NCBI GenBank assembly: GCA_017619735.1
Contig: JAFZRT010000022.1
Span: 1-44,704, forward strand
DNA length: 44,704 nucleotides
Reading direction: 5' to 3'
From: Clostridia bacterium
Lineage (GTDB): Bacteria; Bacillota; Clostridia; Christensenellales; CAG-138
Both the position numbers and the translations under genes were made by a program. The notes under the pieces are model-generated. The model ran no database searches. It was not told where the DNA came from and saw nothing but the letters and a program-made list of their open reading frames with translations. Positions 16,578 to 26,294 of this stretch are shown in pieces (within the stretch, counting starts at the first letter, position 1; each line of letters begins with the position of its first letter).

Positions 16578-17165
16578 TCAGCCGATGAGGCCGGAGACGA
16601 ATATCTCTATACCTATCGCGATCAGTATCACGCCGCCCAGCACGGACGCCTTCCATGCGAGTTTCGTGCCGACCTTCCGCCCGATCACGAGGCCGACCAT
16701 ACATATCACGAACGTCACCGCGGCGATTATCAGCGCGCAGACGAGCGCGTGCATGAAGTCGTATCCGGCTATCGTGAAGCCGACGGAGAGCGCGTCGATG
16801 GAGGTCGCCACGCCCTGCACGAGCAGCGCCCCCAGCCCGAGGGCGGGCTTCTCCGCGCCGCCCGAGCGGTTCTTTAAGCCCTCGCAGAGCATCTTGCCGC
16901 CGATGTAGAGGAGGAGCAGCAGCGCGACCCAGGGTATGAACGGCTCGATCTTTTTGAAATGCTGCACGGCGGTATGCACGAGCACCCATCCTATCATGGG
17001 CATCAGCGCCTGGAACCCGGCGAAAACGCCCGCTATGCCGCACATCCTCAGACGGCGCATATGCGGCTCGTTGAGCGCGTTTGCCACGGAGACAGAGAAC
17101 GCGTCCATCGCAAGGCCCACGCCCAGCAGCACGCTCTGGACGATGAACATTATCCCGCTGTTCAC
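16578..17165 (-). CDS. mntP: Manganese efflux pump MntP
   Basis: A 195-residue, six-helix membrane protein with the two repeated MntP motifs: LAMDAFSVSVANAL near residue 20 and ATSIDALSVGFT after the midpoint, each holding the acidic residue needed for Mn export. GGGAGG precedes a GTG start at 17165 that overlaps the stop of the glycosyltransferase gene upstream. It is the last gene of the mreC operon; no manganese riboswitch is visible. Confidence 0.88.
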   Translation of the reverse strand: MNSGIMFIVQSVLLGVGLAMDAFSVSVANALNEPHMRRLRMCGIAGVFAGFQALMPMIGWVLVHTAVQHFKKIEPFIPWVALLLLLYIGGKMLCEGLKNRSGGAEKPALGLGALLVQGVATSIDALSVGFTIAGYDFMHALVCALIIAAVTFVICMVGLVIGRKVGTKLAWKASVLGGVILIAIGIEIFVSGLIG

Positions 17166-18277
17166 TGTTTCCTCCCTTCGGCGCCCTTCCTGCCCTTATC
17201 GGGGAATACGAACCTGCGCTGCAGTATGAAGCTCATGGGGTAGAGCACCGCCTGAACGACGAGCTGCGCTATCCAGAGGGGGAGCCCCTCGCCGTTCGCG
17301 ACGAGCGCGAGCAGGCCGTAGTTCGCCGCGAGCAGGCCCAGTATCACGATGTAGAAGCGGACTATCGCGGCGCGGCTGCCCGTCCGGAATACTATCCTGC
17401 GGTTCAGTATGAAGTTGCAGAACGAGCTCACCGCCCTTGCGATGATGAGCGCTATCATGTGCGTATCGACGAGCATGCCGAATACGGGCAGGCGGAACTC
17501 GCCCGCGGCCGTCTCGACCGCCGCGCGGGAATGCTTGAATACGGACGCGAGTATCAGCAGCAGGCTGTAGTCGATCACGAAGCAGCTGAACGACGAGAGC
17601 ATGAACACGATTATCATGCGGAATATCAGCCACGAATCCTTGAACTGTATGAAGTGGGAGCTCCTCACGCCGCCGGTGAAATCCATCGGGACGGGCACCT
17701 CGATCATGCGTATCTGCTGCTTCGCCGCGTGCAGGAGCTGCGCTATCTCGTAATCGTAGCGCTCGCCGCCGATCTTGATGAGCTCGGGTATCAGCTTCAC
17801 CGAGAAGGCCCGCAGGCCCGACTGCGTATCGTGTATGCGCGCGCCGGAGGTCACGGCGAAAACGCTCCTCGTGATGGACATGCCGAGGCGGTTCTTGAAG
17901 GGCACCTTGTTCGTGAATCTGCGGCTGCCGATAACGAGGCAGTCGGGCGAGGCCTTCCACGCCTCGATAACGCGCTTGGCGCCCTCTATCTCGTGGGAGG
18001 CGTCCGCGTCTATCGTCAGTATGCCGTCGTCCTCGGAGCATACGCTCTCTATGTAGGCGAAGCCCTCCTTCAGAGCGTGGCCCTTGCCGCAGTTCAGGCG
18101 GTAGCGGAGCACCGTCACGCAGTCCGCGTGATCCTTTTCCAGCTTATCGAAAAGCGCGTCGAACTCCGCGCCGCTGCCGTCGTCGACAACGACGAAGCGC
18201 ACGCCGCCGCATGAAAGCCCCTCGATGATATCGAAGAGCTTCGCGTCGGGGCGGTATGCGGGGATGACTGCGTACAT
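17162..18277 (-). CDS. Family 2 glycosyltransferase fused to a GtrA-like flippase domain
   Basis: A 371-residue fusion. The N-terminal part (residues 1 to about 220) is a GT-A family 2 transferase with VIPAYRP, VVVDDGSG, the metal-binding LTIDADASHE and SGLRAFS, like polyprenyl-phosphate sugar synthases. The C-terminal part has four membrane helices of the GtrA family (IDYSLLL, NFILNRRIVF, FILQRRFVF). It probably makes and translocates a lipid-linked sugar for a surface polymer. ATG 18277 follows CGGAG; an ATG five codons earlier lacks a site. It sits 37 bases after mrdA and overlaps mntP. Confidence 0.82.
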   Translation of the reverse strand: MYAVIPAYRPDAKLFDIIEGLSCGGVRFVVVDDGSGAEFDALFDKLEKDHADCVTVLRYRLNCGKGHALKEGFAYIESVCSEDDGILTIDADASHEIEGAKRVIEAWKASPDCLVIGSRRFTNKVPFKNRLGMSITRSVFAVTSGARIHDTQSGLRAFSVKLIPELIKIGGERYDYEIAQLLHAAKQQIRMIEVPVPMDFTGGVRSSHFIQFKDSWLIFRMIIVFMLSSFSCFVIDYSLLLILASVFKHSRAAVETAAGEFRLPVFGMLVDTHMIALIIARAVSSFCNFILNRRIVFRTGSRAAIVRFYIVILGLLAANYGLLALVANGEGLPLWIAQLVVQAVLYPMSFILQRRFVFPDKGRKGAEGRKQ

Positions 18278-18314
18278 TTTGACTCCGATCATTATTATAC
18301 GGTCCGTTCCTCCG

Positions 18315-20861
18315 TCACGGGGTGATGTCGTCCACTCCCGCGAGCGTTTCGGAGGTCTGCGAGTTCAGTTTCGTAAAGTAGTAGGTGAGTATCTCCTCTA
18401 TCGCGCCTGCGGAGGAGGAGCCGGAGAGCCCGTTCGGGACGCAGACGACTATCGCGATGTCGGGATCGTCGTTCGGCGCGAAGGCCACGAACCAGCTCGT
18501 GTTCTGGATATCGATGGTGACGCCGCCGACCTGCGCGGAGCCGGTCTTGCCGCTCGTCAGGGCGAGATAGCCCATCTCGTCGTATTCGCGGCTGAACGCC
18601 GTGCCCGCAGTACCGCCGTCCTCCGGCGAGACGACGCCCTTCATGCCCTGGCGTATGGCGTCCCAGTAGGAGTCCGGAGCGTCGATGTAGTTGAAAACGG
18701 TGGGCTCGGTCTGCATGAGCTGCGTGCCGTCGGGGGAGGTGACGGAGCTCACTATGTGGGCGTCGTACACGGTGCCGCCGTTGGCGATGGCCGCGACGTA
18801 GCGCGCCGCCTCGATGGGCGTGACCAGCATTATGCCCTGGCCTATGCCCGTCCTTATCGTGTAGGAGGCCTTCCACTGCAGCTCCGTCAGCAGAGAGGTT
18901 ATCTCGCTGTCCCAGCCCTGCGCCCTCGATATGCCGTCGGGTATGCCGAGGTGTTTGGAGAGTATCTGGCGGACCTCGGAGCCCTTGCCCTTAAGACTGC
19001 CGTCCTGCAGCGCCATCAGATCCTGCGAGCACTGGGAGACCGCGTCCTCGTCCACCTCGACGCCGCGCATGTTCTGATATCCGCGCAGGAGCCGGCACAG
19101 GCTGCGGTACACGAGCAGGGGAAGGGAGGTGTCCTGATTGTTGTAGGCGCGGGTGTTGTCGTACATCGCCCGCTGTCCGCCGACAATGCCCTTCGCCTCG
19201 CCGGTGAGCTCAATGCCCGTCTTGGAGGTGAAGCCGAGCTTCTCCGCCCAGGAAACGAGCCTGTCGATGCCGAGGCGGTAGGATACCTCGTAGAAGTAGT
19301 AGTTGCAGGAGTTCGTCAGCGCGCGGCTGATGTTCTGATCCTGATGCTTGGCGGGGTTCTTCGTCCAGCACTTTGCGTTGGTGTCGACCTCCTTGCCGGT
19401 CTCCTCGTCGATGTAGACGTAGGGGGATTCGTCGCTTATGGTCTCGTCAAGGCCTATGACGCCCTCCATGAGCCCCGCAAGGCCCGTGCACATCTTGAAT
19501 ATGGAGCCGGGAGCCAGCTTCATCGATATCGCCTTGTTCCTCGTCGGGGTGGTCCTGTCGGCAAAATCGCCGTCCTCGTCGGGATCGCCGTAGAGGTAGA
19601 GCACCTGCTCCTTCGAAAGGCCCTGTATGAACCAGTTGGGGTCGAAGCTCGGGTAGCTCGCCATCGCGAGCACGTCGCCCGAGTTCACGTCCATAACTAT
19701 TATCGCGCCCGTCTCGGCAAGACTGATCTCGTCGTATTCGGCGTACTGCTCGTCGGGCACGCCGTCGCCGTTGGGATAGATCTTGTTGAGCTCCTTTTCG
19801 TGGATATGGGCGATTATGTCCGTCAGCGCGTGCGTCGCGACTATCTGCATGGGCAGATCGATCGTGAGCGTCGTGTTGTTGCCGTCGGTGGGGGGGACTA
19901 TCTCGAGCACGTTTATAACAGCGCCGTTGGAGTTGACCTCCAGCGTGATGGAGCCCTGATGCTCCTTCGTGGCGCCGGTGAGGTATTCCTCCATGGTCGC
20001 CTCAACGCCGGAAACGCCTATGTAGTCCTCGTAAGCGTAGCCCTTGGCGAGCAGCTCCTCGGCGTTCTCCGCGCTCATCTGCTGGCAGTAGCCGACTATG
20101 TGCGCGGCCACCTGCCCGTACGGGTAATGCCGGATGGTCGACTGCGAGGTCTGCAGCCCGGGCAGCTCGTTCGCCATCATCTCTATCTGGGCGACGACCT
20201 CAAGACTGACGTTGTAGGCGATGGTGACGGGCATGTACGAGCGGTAGTTGTTCAGCAGAACCTCCTGCCTTATGGAGAACACCTTGCGCGCCTCCTCAAA
20301 TGAGAGCTCCTCCGGTATGTGCCATTTGCGGCGCAGCTCGAGATACGCGTCCCCGGCGGAGATCCAGGTCGACATGTCGTCCTCGTCCTTCATGCGGAAG
20401 CCCATCACGTTGCAGAAGTTCTTGTAGCGGGCCTTGACGAAGGTCTCGCTCGTAACGCCGAAATCGTAGTAGATCTCGCCGTTTTCGTTCCTGTATATGT
20501 AGGAGGTGTCGATAACGCTGCTGCCGCCGTCCTCGATTATGCGGATGGCCTTTATCAGCGCCTCGGTGTATACCGCGCTGTCGTAATCGGTGCGGTTGTT
20601 GGCGTCGCGGAAGAACTCGACGTTGAAGCAGGCCTCGTCGTATGCCAGCACGAGGCCGTTCCTGTCGAGTATGTCGCCGCGCTTGCCCTTCGTGATAATG
20701 GTGCGCGTGGAGAGCGAGCCCGCCTCCTCGGCGAAGGATTCGCCCTGCGCGATGGTTACGCGGAACAGCTGGAAAACGAGCGTGCCCATCATGGCAAGCA
20801 GCAGTACGGCGAGCACTATGAGCCTCGAAAGGGGCTTTTTGGAGGGATCGCGTTTCTTCAT
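18315..20861 (-). CDS. mrdA: Penicillin-binding protein 2 (elongation transpeptidase)
   Basis: An 848-residue class B PBP that cross-links peptidoglycan with the Rod/Mre system. It has an N-terminal membrane helix (about 12-33), then the pedestal domain (RGDILDRNG at 61-69; GYCQ...GVSGVEATMEEYL). The transpeptidase motifs are SIFK (S453-K456), SCN (518-520) and KTG (772-774). Between the SCN region and KTG there is a stretch (about 565-665) that appears longer than usual, with a poorly conserved helical insert before SYTIRTGIGQG. The start has only a weak GGA site and is probably coupled to mreD, which ends 30 bases upstream. Confidence 0.92.
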   Translation of the reverse strand: MKKRDPSKKPLSRLIVLAVLLLAMMGTLVFQLFRVTIAQGESFAEEAGSLSTRTIITKGKRGDILDRNGLVLAYDEACFNVEFFRDANNRTDYDSAVYTEALIKAIRIIEDGGSSVIDTSYIYRNENGEIYYDFGVTSETFVKARYKNFCNVMGFRMKDEDDMSTWISAGDAYLELRRKWHIPEELSFEEARKVFSIRQEVLLNNYRSYMPVTIAYNVSLEVVAQIEMMANELPGLQTSQSTIRHYPYGQVAAHIVGYCQQMSAENAEELLAKGYAYEDYIGVSGVEATMEEYLTGATKEHQGSITLEVNSNGAVINVLEIVPPTDGNNTTLTIDLPMQIVATHALTDIIAHIHEKELNKIYPNGDGVPDEQYAEYDEISLAETGAIIVMDVNSGDVLAMASYPSFDPNWFIQGLSKEQVLYLYGDPDEDGDFADRTTPTRNKAISMKLAPGSIFKMCTGLAGLMEGVIGLDETISDESPYVYIDEETGKEVDTNAKCWTKNPAKHQDQNISRALTNSCNYYFYEVSYRLGIDRLVSWAEKLGFTSKTGIELTGEAKGIVGGQRAMYDNTRAYNNQDTSLPLLVYRSLCRLLRGYQNMRGVEVDEDAVSQCSQDLMALQDGSLKGKGSEVRQILSKHLGIPDGISRAQGWDSEITSLLTELQWKASYTIRTGIGQGIMLVTPIEAARYVAAIANGGTVYDAHIVSSVTSPDGTQLMQTEPTVFNYIDAPDSYWDAIRQGMKGVVSPEDGGTAGTAFSREYDEMGYLALTSGKTGSAQVGGVTIDIQNTSWFVAFAPNDDPDIAIVVCVPNGLSGSSSAGAIEEILTYYFTKLNSQTSETLAGVDDITP

Positions 20862-20891
20862 ATCATCCGGAGCGGGGGAGAGCCCCCGGCG

Positions 20892-21404
20892 TCATTCGAG
20901 CTTTATCGCTTCCTGCCTCCAGAGCTGGCGGTAGAGGTTCTTCTTGAAGAAGAGGTGTATGAGCAGGCACACGCCGCCCGTCAGCAGTATGGAGGGGAGT
21001 ATGTACGTCGCGAAGGTGAGGAAGTAGGGCGGCCGCGCCCCCGCGAGCAGCGATGCAAACAGAAGTATGTGCTCCTTTACGAAAGCGCATGCGACGGCGG
21101 TGGCCGTCGGTATAACGAGGTTGTCGGCGTAGAACTTGTGGAAGAAGAGACCGCCGGCGACGCCGGAGAGCATGTACGTCAGCGAGGTCAGGCCGACTAT
21201 CTTGTTGAAGAAAATATCGGCGAGCAGCCCTATCCCGAAGCCGACCGCGGCGGCGGGAGCGGGGCCCATGAGCACGCCGAGAGACACGACGGCGGCGAGC
21301 ATTACGTCCGGCCGCATCTTACCGTAGAGGCCGATGAGGTTGAAAAACACCGTGTCGAGATAGAACGCCAGCACGAGGGACAATACGAGCAGCCATTTGC
21401 GCAT
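20892..21404 (-). CDS. mreD: Rod shape-determining protein MreD
   Basis: A 170-residue integral membrane protein with about five helices, typical MreD composition and length (start MRKWLLVLSLVLAFYLDTV, polar PDVMLAAVVSLGVLMGP). It joins MreC and PBP2 in the elongation complex. The start codon overlaps the mreC stop by one base (TGATG), so translation is probably coupled. Confidence 0.9.
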   Translation of the reverse strand: MRKWLLVLSLVLAFYLDTVFFNLIGLYGKMRPDVMLAAVVSLGVLMGPAPAAAVGFGIGLLADIFFNKIVGLTSLTYMLSGVAGGLFFHKFYADNLVIPTATAVACAFVKEHILLFASLLAGARPPYFLTFATYILPSILLTGGVCLLIHLFFKKNLYRQLWRQEAIKLE

Positions 21405-22246
21405 CAGAGAGCACCTCCGAAATCGGTGATGACCATTACCTCCTCAAGATGGAGGAAGTCGACCGAGGGCGAGACTATGGCGTTTATGCCGGAGGTGTCG
21501 GTATCGAGCATGACCTCCTCGACGGAGCCGACCTTTATGCCCTTGGGGTAGATGCCGCCTATGCCGCTCGTCATTATCACGTCGCCGGGGACGAGGTCGG
21601 TAAGGTCGGTCGGAAGATAGTAAAGCTCCAGCTCGCTCGATTTGGAGGCGGTGTTGAATATGCCGCGCACCATACAGTTGTCGCGCGTCCTCTCGACTGT
21701 GACGGCGACCGTGACGGAGGAGTCGATTATCGCGGTGACCTTGCACCAGTTCAGTCCGACGTCCGTGACCCGCCCGACGAGGCCGTCGCCGCTGATGACG
21801 GGCATGCCGACCTCCACGCCGCTGCTGCGGCCCGCGTTGATCGTGATCACGTCGAACCATACGCCGCTCGATTTGCCTATGACCCTCGCCGTCACGAACT
21901 CGTAATCGCCGATGGAGCCGGCGTAATTGAGCATCGCGCGCAGGCGCTCGTTCTCCTTCTTCAGCTCGTCGAGGTCGAGCTTTGCCTGCGTGTACTGGGC
22001 GAGCTCCTGCTTCAGGCGCGCGTTTTCCAGATCCGCGTCGGTGGCGTTGAAGAGGTTCCTGAAGAAGCCCGCTATACCGTTGGACGCCTTGAACGCGAAG
22101 GTCTGCACGGGGCGGACCACCACGCCGACGGCGTTTTCGAGCCAGGGAATGGTGCGCGAGCTCGCGGAAAAGAACGCGAGCACCAAAAGCAGCACTATCG
22201 CGATCACCATTATAAGCACGGGCTTGTTTGAAAAGGACTTCTTCAA
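21404..22246 (-). CDS. mreC: Cell shape-determining protein MreC
   Basis: A 280-residue MreC: short cytoplasmic tail, membrane helix (VLIMVIAIVLLLVLAFF), coiled coil (ENARLKQELAQYTQAKLDLDE region), then the beta-barrel MreC domain (VTARVIGKSSGVWFD, GMPVISGDGLVGRVTDVG, DLVPGDVIMTSGIGGIYPKGI). It begins with TTG at 22246, 8 bases after GGAGG. mreB is not upstream here, so it must be encoded elsewhere. This is the first gene of a five-gene operon. Confidence 0.93.
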   Translation of the reverse strand: MKKSFSNKPVLIMVIAIVLLLVLAFFSASSRTIPWLENAVGVVVRPVQTFAFKASNGIAGFFRNLFNATDADLENARLKQELAQYTQAKLDLDELKKENERLRAMLNYAGSIGDYEFVTARVIGKSSGVWFDVITINAGRSSGVEVGMPVISGDGLVGRVTDVGLNWCKVTAIIDSSVTVAVTVERTRDNCMVRGIFNTASKSSELELYYLPTDLTDLVPGDVIMTSGIGGIYPKGIKVGSVEEVMLDTDTSGINAIVSPSVDFLHLEEVMVITDFGGAL

Positions 22247-22283
22247 AGCGAGGACCTCCGAGGGTACAAATCTCTAATTATAC

Positions 22284-22312
22284 ATTATAACCCAACGCGT
22301 CCGGTTTGGCAA
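22284..22312 (-). promoter_or_regulatory. Promoter of the mreC operon
   Basis: On the minus strand, TTGCCA (22307-22312), a 17-bp spacer and a perfect TATAAT (22284-22289), giving a leader of about 30 bases with GGAGG. Confidence 0.78.
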
Positions 22313-22363
22313 GCACGAATAAGTCGGCGGCGCTTTTTTGCGGCGGCGTCGGGGCGAAAACTG

Positions 22364-22392
22364 TTGCAAAACACGGCGTACTGTCCTATAAT
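22364..22392 (+). promoter_or_regulatory. Promoter of the glpK operon
   Basis: TTGCAA (22364-22369), a 17-bp spacer and a perfect TATAAT (22387-22392), divergent from the mreC promoter. No operator-like palindrome stands out. Confidence 0.78.
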
Positions 22393-22419
22393 AGGAGGCA
22401 TAATAGGGAGGTATGGCCA

Positions 22420-23922
22420 ATGGAGAAATACGTTCTCGCCCTCGATCAGGGCACGACGAGTTCGCGCGCGATACTGTTCGACCGCAACGGCGGCATACAC
22501 GGCTCCGCGCAGCTCGAGTTCAAGCAGTACTACCCCCACGAGGGATGGGTCGAGCACGACCCGATGGAGATACTCCGCAGCCAGAAGCTCGCCATCACGG
22601 CGGCCATGGAATCGGGCGGCGTCTCCGCGGACAGGATCGCCGCGATAGGCATCACCAACCAGCGCGAGACGACCGTCGTCTGGGAAAAGGCGACGGGCAG
22701 ACCCGTCTACAACGCCATAGTGTGGCAGTGCCGCAGGACGGCGGACATCTGCGAAAAGCTCATTTCGGAGGGCCTTTCCGATTACGTGGCGGAGCGCACG
22801 GGCCTCCTTATCGACGCATATTTCTCCGCCACCAAGATAAAGTGGATACTCGACAACGTCGAAGGGGCGAGGGAGAAGGCCGAAAGGGGCGAGCTGCTCT
22901 TCGGCACCATCGACACATGGCTCATCTGGTGGCTCACGGGCGGCCGCGTCCACGCGACGGATTACTCCAACGCCTCCCGTACGATGCTCTTCGACATCGA
23001 CCGGCTCATCTGGGACGAGCGGATAATGAACGCGCTCGATATCCCCGTGAGCATGATGCCCCAGCCCAGACCGTCCTCCGGCGATTTCGGCACGGTTGCC
23101 CCCGGCATAACCGGGCTCGAATCCCTCGTCGGCATACCCATATCGGGCGTCGCGGGCGATCAGCAGGCGGCGCTGTTCGGCCAGGCCTGCTTCTCCAAGG
23201 GCCAGGCGAAGAACACCTACGGCACGGGCTGCTTCCTCATGATGAACACGGGCGAGACCTCCATGCGCAGCCGCAACGGTCTCGTCGCGACCGTGGCGTG
23301 GGGCCTCGACGGAAAGGTCGAATACGCTCTCGAGGGCAGCGTGTTCAACGCGGGCAGCGTCATCAAATGGCTGCGCGACGGGCTCGGCCTCATCAAATCC
23401 GCTCCGGAGGTAAACATACTCGCCGAATCCGTAAAGGATTCCGGCGGCGTGATACTCGTGCCCGCCTTCACCGGCCTCGGCGCGCCGTACTGGGACATGT
23501 ACGCCAGGGGCACCATGGTCGGAATCACCCGCGGCACCACGGCCGCCCATATCGCAAGGGCGGTGCTCGATTCCATCGTCTATCAGGTAAAGGATCTCAT
23601 CTCCGCCATGGAGGACGACGTCGGCTTCCGCCTCTCGGAGCTCAGGGTCGACGGAGGCGCCTCCGTATCCAATATACTCATGCAGACCCAGTCCGATATG
23701 CTGGGCGTCGCGATCAACAGGCCGGAGGTCGTCGAGACCACGGCTCTCGGCGCGGCGTACCTCGCCGGGCTCGCGGTGGGGTTCTGGAAGGATCTCGCCG
23801 ATATAGAGAACAACCGCAAGGTCGAAAGGGTGTTCGCCCCGACCATAGCGGAGGACGAGCGCAAGCGCCGCTATGCCGAATGGCAGCGGGCGGTCGAAAG
23901 ATCGAGAAGCTGGGCGAACTGA
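22420..23922 (+). CDS. glpK: Glycerol kinase
   Basis: A 500-residue FGGY kinase phosphorylating glycerol to glycerol-3-phosphate. Motifs: [15 protein letters not shown] at the N-terminus, [12 protein letters not shown], the substrate region [33 protein letters not shown], and C-terminal [13 protein letters not shown]. The length is normal. ATG 22420 follows GGGAGG by 8 bases. It leads an operon with a dehydrogenase and malic enzyme; no glycerol facilitator or glycerol-3-phosphate dehydrogenase lies in the window. Confidence 0.95.
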   Translation: MEKYVLALDQGTTSSRAILFDRNGGIHGSAQLEFKQYYPHEGWVEHDPMEILRSQKLAITAAMESGGVSADRIAAIGITNQRETTVVWEKATGRPVYNAIVWQCRRTADICEKLISEGLSDYVAERTGLLIDAYFSATKIKWILDNVEGAREKAERGELLFGTIDTWLIWWLTGGRVHATDYSNASRTMLFDIDRLIWDERIMNALDIPVSMMPQPRPSSGDFGTVAPGITGLESLVGIPISGVAGDQQAALFGQACFSKGQAKNTYGTGCFLMMNTGETSMRSRNGLVATVAWGLDGKVEYALEGSVFNAGSVIKWLRDGLGLIKSAPEVNILAESVKDSGGVILVPAFTGLGAPYWDMYARGTMVGITRGTTAAHIARAVLDSIVYQVKDLISAMEDDVGFRLSELRVDGGASVSNILMQTQSDMLGVAINRPEVVETTALGAAYLAGLAVGFWKDLADIENNRKVERVFAPTIAEDERKRRYAEWQRAVERSRSWAN

Positions 23923-23951
23923 TACCGAACAATAACGAAGGGAGAATAAAT

Positions 23952-25061
23952 ATGGAAACCAGACCTTATGTAAAATGGGAACTCATAGGCGACTTCATGC
24001 GCGCCGCCTTCGAGGCGGTAGGCCTCCCAAAGGAGGACGCCGCCATCTGCGCCGACGTGCTCATGGAGAGCGACCGCCGCGGCATCGAGAGCCACGGCTG
24101 CAACCGCTTCAAGCCCATCTATATCGACCGCATCCGCGCGGGGATACTCAACCCCGTTACCGAGATCGAGGTATTGAAGGAGACCCCCACCACCATGGTC
24201 ACGGACGCCCACGACGGGATGGGCATGGTCGCCTCCTACCGCATGATGGAGAAGCTCATCGAAAAGGCGAAGACCTACGGCCTCGCGATGGGCGCCATCC
24301 GCAACTCCTCCCATTACGGCATCGCCGGCTATTGGGCGACGATGGCCTCCAAGGAGGGCATGATAGGCATGACGGGCACCAACGCGCGCCCCTCGATAGC
24401 GCCGACCTTCGGCGTCGAGAACATGCTCGGCACCAACCCGCTGACGATCGCCCTGCCCACCGACGAGGAGTTCCCCTTCGTGATCGACTGCGCCACCTCC
24501 ATCACCCAGAGGGGCAAGATCGAATACTTCGCCCGCAGCGGCAAGGACACCCCCGCGGGCATGGTAATAGGCAAAAACGGCGAAGCGCTGACCGACAGCG
24601 AGCAGATACTCGTCGACCTCACCAAGGGCACCGCGGCGCTGGCCCCGCTGGGCGGCATCAACGACGACCTCGCGGGATACAAGGGCTACGGCTACGCCAC
24701 CGTCGTGGAGGTGCTCTCCGCGGCGCTGCAGGCGGGCAGCTACCTTAAGATGCTCACCGGCTTCGACGAGAACGGCAACCGCAGGCCGTACCACCTCGGC
24801 CACTGGTTCCTCGTTATCGATCCCGACGCGTTCATGGGCAGGGAGACCTTCAGGCATATCTGCGGCAGCATCCTGCGCGAGCTGCGCGCCTCCGAAAAGG
24901 CGCCCGGCCGCGACCGCATCTACACCGCGGGCGAGAAGGAATACCTCGCGTGGCTCGACCGGAAGGACAAGGGCGTGCCCGTGGGCGAGGGCGTGCAGAA
25001 GGACCTCACCACCGTCCGCGACTGGTACGATCTGCCGTTCAAGTTCGATTTTGAGAAATAA
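23952..25061 (+). CDS. Malate/L-lactate dehydrogenase family oxidoreductase (Ldh_2)
   Basis: A 369-residue NAD(P)-dependent 2-hydroxyacid dehydrogenase of the Ldh_2 (type-2 malate/lactate) family, with ESDRRGIESHGCNRF near residue 40, RNSSHYGIAGYWATMA, GTNPLTIALPT and GYKGYGYATVVEVL. Members act on malate, lactate, ureidoglycolate or other 2-hydroxyacids, so substrate is not certain. Position next to malic enzyme makes malate the best guess. GGGAGA lies before ATG 23952, 29 bases after glpK. Confidence 0.85.
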   Translation: METRPYVKWELIGDFMRAAFEAVGLPKEDAAICADVLMESDRRGIESHGCNRFKPIYIDRIRAGILNPVTEIEVLKETPTTMVTDAHDGMGMVASYRMMEKLIEKAKTYGLAMGAIRNSSHYGIAGYWATMASKEGMIGMTGTNARPSIAPTFGVENMLGTNPLTIALPTDEEFPFVIDCATSITQRGKIEYFARSGKDTPAGMVIGKNGEALTDSEQILVDLTKGTAALAPLGGINDDLAGYKGYGYATVVEVLSAALQAGSYLKMLTGFDENGNRRPYHLGHWFLVIDPDAFMGRETFRHICGSILRELRASEKAPGRDRIYTAGEKEYLAWLDRKDKGVPVGEGVQKDLTTVRDWYDLPFKFDFEK

Positions 25062-25082
25062 AGACCGAAAGGAAGCACGATA

Positions 25083-26258
25083 ATGGATTACGCAAAAGAA
25101 TCGCTCCGCCTTCACGGCGAATGGAAGGGCAAGATCGAGGTCGTCGCGACCGTCCCCGTAAAGACCAAGGAAGACCTCTCGCTGGCCTATACCCCCGGCG
25201 TCGCGCAGCCCTGCCTCGAGATCCAGAAGGACGTCGAAAAGAGCTATGAGCTGACCCGCCGCCACAACCTCTGCCTCGTCGTTACCGACGGTACCGCAGT
25301 GCTGGGCCTCGGCGACATCGGCCCGGAGGCCGGCATGCCCGTTATGGAGGGCAAATGCGTGCTCTTCAAGACCTTCGGCGGCGTCGACGCGTTCCCTCTG
25401 TGCATAAAGAGCAAGGACGTCGACGAGATCGTCAACACCATATACCTCATCTCCGGCAGCTTCGGCGGCGTAAATCTCGAGGATATCGCCGCGCCCCGCT
25501 GCTTCGAGATCGAGAAAAAGCTCAAGGAAAAATGCGACATCCCCATATTCCACGACGATCAGCACGGCACCGCCGTAATAACCCTTGCCGGCCTCATGAA
25601 CGCCGCCAAGGTGGTGGGGAAGAGCTTCGATTCACTGAAGGTCGTCATCAACGGCGCGGGCGCCGCCTCCATAGCGATATGCCGCCTGCTCCTGTCCTCC
25701 GGCATAAGGGACGTCACCCTCTGCGACCGCACGGGCGTCATATACGAGGGCCGCGAAAAGGGCATGAATCCCATTAAGGAGGAGATGGCGAAGGTCACCA
25801 ACCGCGCTCTGAAGCAGGGCACGCTCGCCGACGCGCTCGTCGGCGCGGACGTGTTCATCGGCGTTTCCGCACCCAATACCGTCACCGTCGATATGGTCAG
25901 GAGCATGGCGAAGGACGCCATCGTTTTCGCCTGCGCCAACCCCACGCCGGAGATATTCCCCGACGACGCCAAGGCGGGCGGAGCAAGGGTCATCGCCACC
26001 GGCCGCAGCGACTTCCCCAACCAGATCAACAACGTGCTTGCGTTCCCGGGCATTTTCCGCGGCACCTTCGACGTCAGGGCGTCCGACATCAACGACGAGA
26101 TGAAGATCGCCGCCGCGCACGCGCTTGCCGGCCTCATCTCCGATGAGGAGCTCTCCGCGGATTACATCATCCCGAAGGCCTTCGATCCCAGGGTGGGCGC
26201 CGCCGTCGCCGCCGCCGTCGCCGAAGCCGCCCGCAGGAGCGGCGTCGCGAGGATCTGA
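25083..26258 (+). CDS. NAD(P)-dependent malic enzyme
   Basis: A 391-residue small-type malic enzyme, decarboxylating malate to pyruvate. Motifs: AYTPGVAQPC, TDGTAVLGLGDIGPEAGMPVMEGK, FGGVNLEDIAAPRCFEIE, IFHDDQHGTA, and the nucleotide fold VVINGAGAASIAICRLL. The cofactor is not readable with confidence. It is the last gene of the glpK operon. Its final 21 bases, including the stop codon, plus one base are repeated exactly 1.1 kb downstream at 27381-27402. Confidence 0.92.
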   Translation: MDYAKESLRLHGEWKGKIEVVATVPVKTKEDLSLAYTPGVAQPCLEIQKDVEKSYELTRRHNLCLVVTDGTAVLGLGDIGPEAGMPVMEGKCVLFKTFGGVDAFPLCIKSKDVDEIVNTIYLISGSFGGVNLEDIAAPRCFEIEKKLKEKCDIPIFHDDQHGTAVITLAGLMNAAKVVGKSFDSLKVVINGAGAASIAICRLLLSSGIRDVTLCDRTGVIYEGREKGMNPIKEEMAKVTNRALKQGTLADALVGADVFIGVSAPNTVTVDMVRSMAKDAIVFACANPTPEIFPDDAKAGGARVIATGRSDFPNQINNVLAFPGIFRGTFDVRASDINDEMKIAAAHALAGLISDEELSADYIIPKAFDPRVGAAVAAAVAEAARRSGVARI

Positions 26259-26259
26259 A
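26238..26259 (+). repeat. 22-bp direct repeat, copy 1 (3' end of malic enzyme gene)
   Basis: AGCGGCGTCGCGAGGATCTG plus AA, covering the last codons and stop of the malic enzyme gene plus one base. An exact second copy lies at 27381-27402. The two copies bracket the first ATP-grasp gene, which points to insertion or recombination at this place. Confidence 0.85.
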
Positions 26260-26294
26260 CGAAAACGCAATCGATTGTCATTTGAGGTGAAGAA

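Noticed and set aside
16536..17165. Manganese (yybP-ykoY type) riboswitch before mntP
   Set aside because: mntP starts inside an overlap with the upstream glycosyltransferase gene, leaving no room for a leader, and no such motif is seen.
18225..20303. 692-codon plus-strand frame opposite mrdA
   Set aside because: Shadow of the PBP2 gene, which has all three transpeptidase motifs on the minus strand.
22413..25061. Long plus-strand frame running through glpK into the dehydrogenase gene, as if a fusion
   Set aside because: Its first half is glpK read in the wrong frame (Arg-rich, no motifs). Only the part from 23952 is real, with its own ribosome site.
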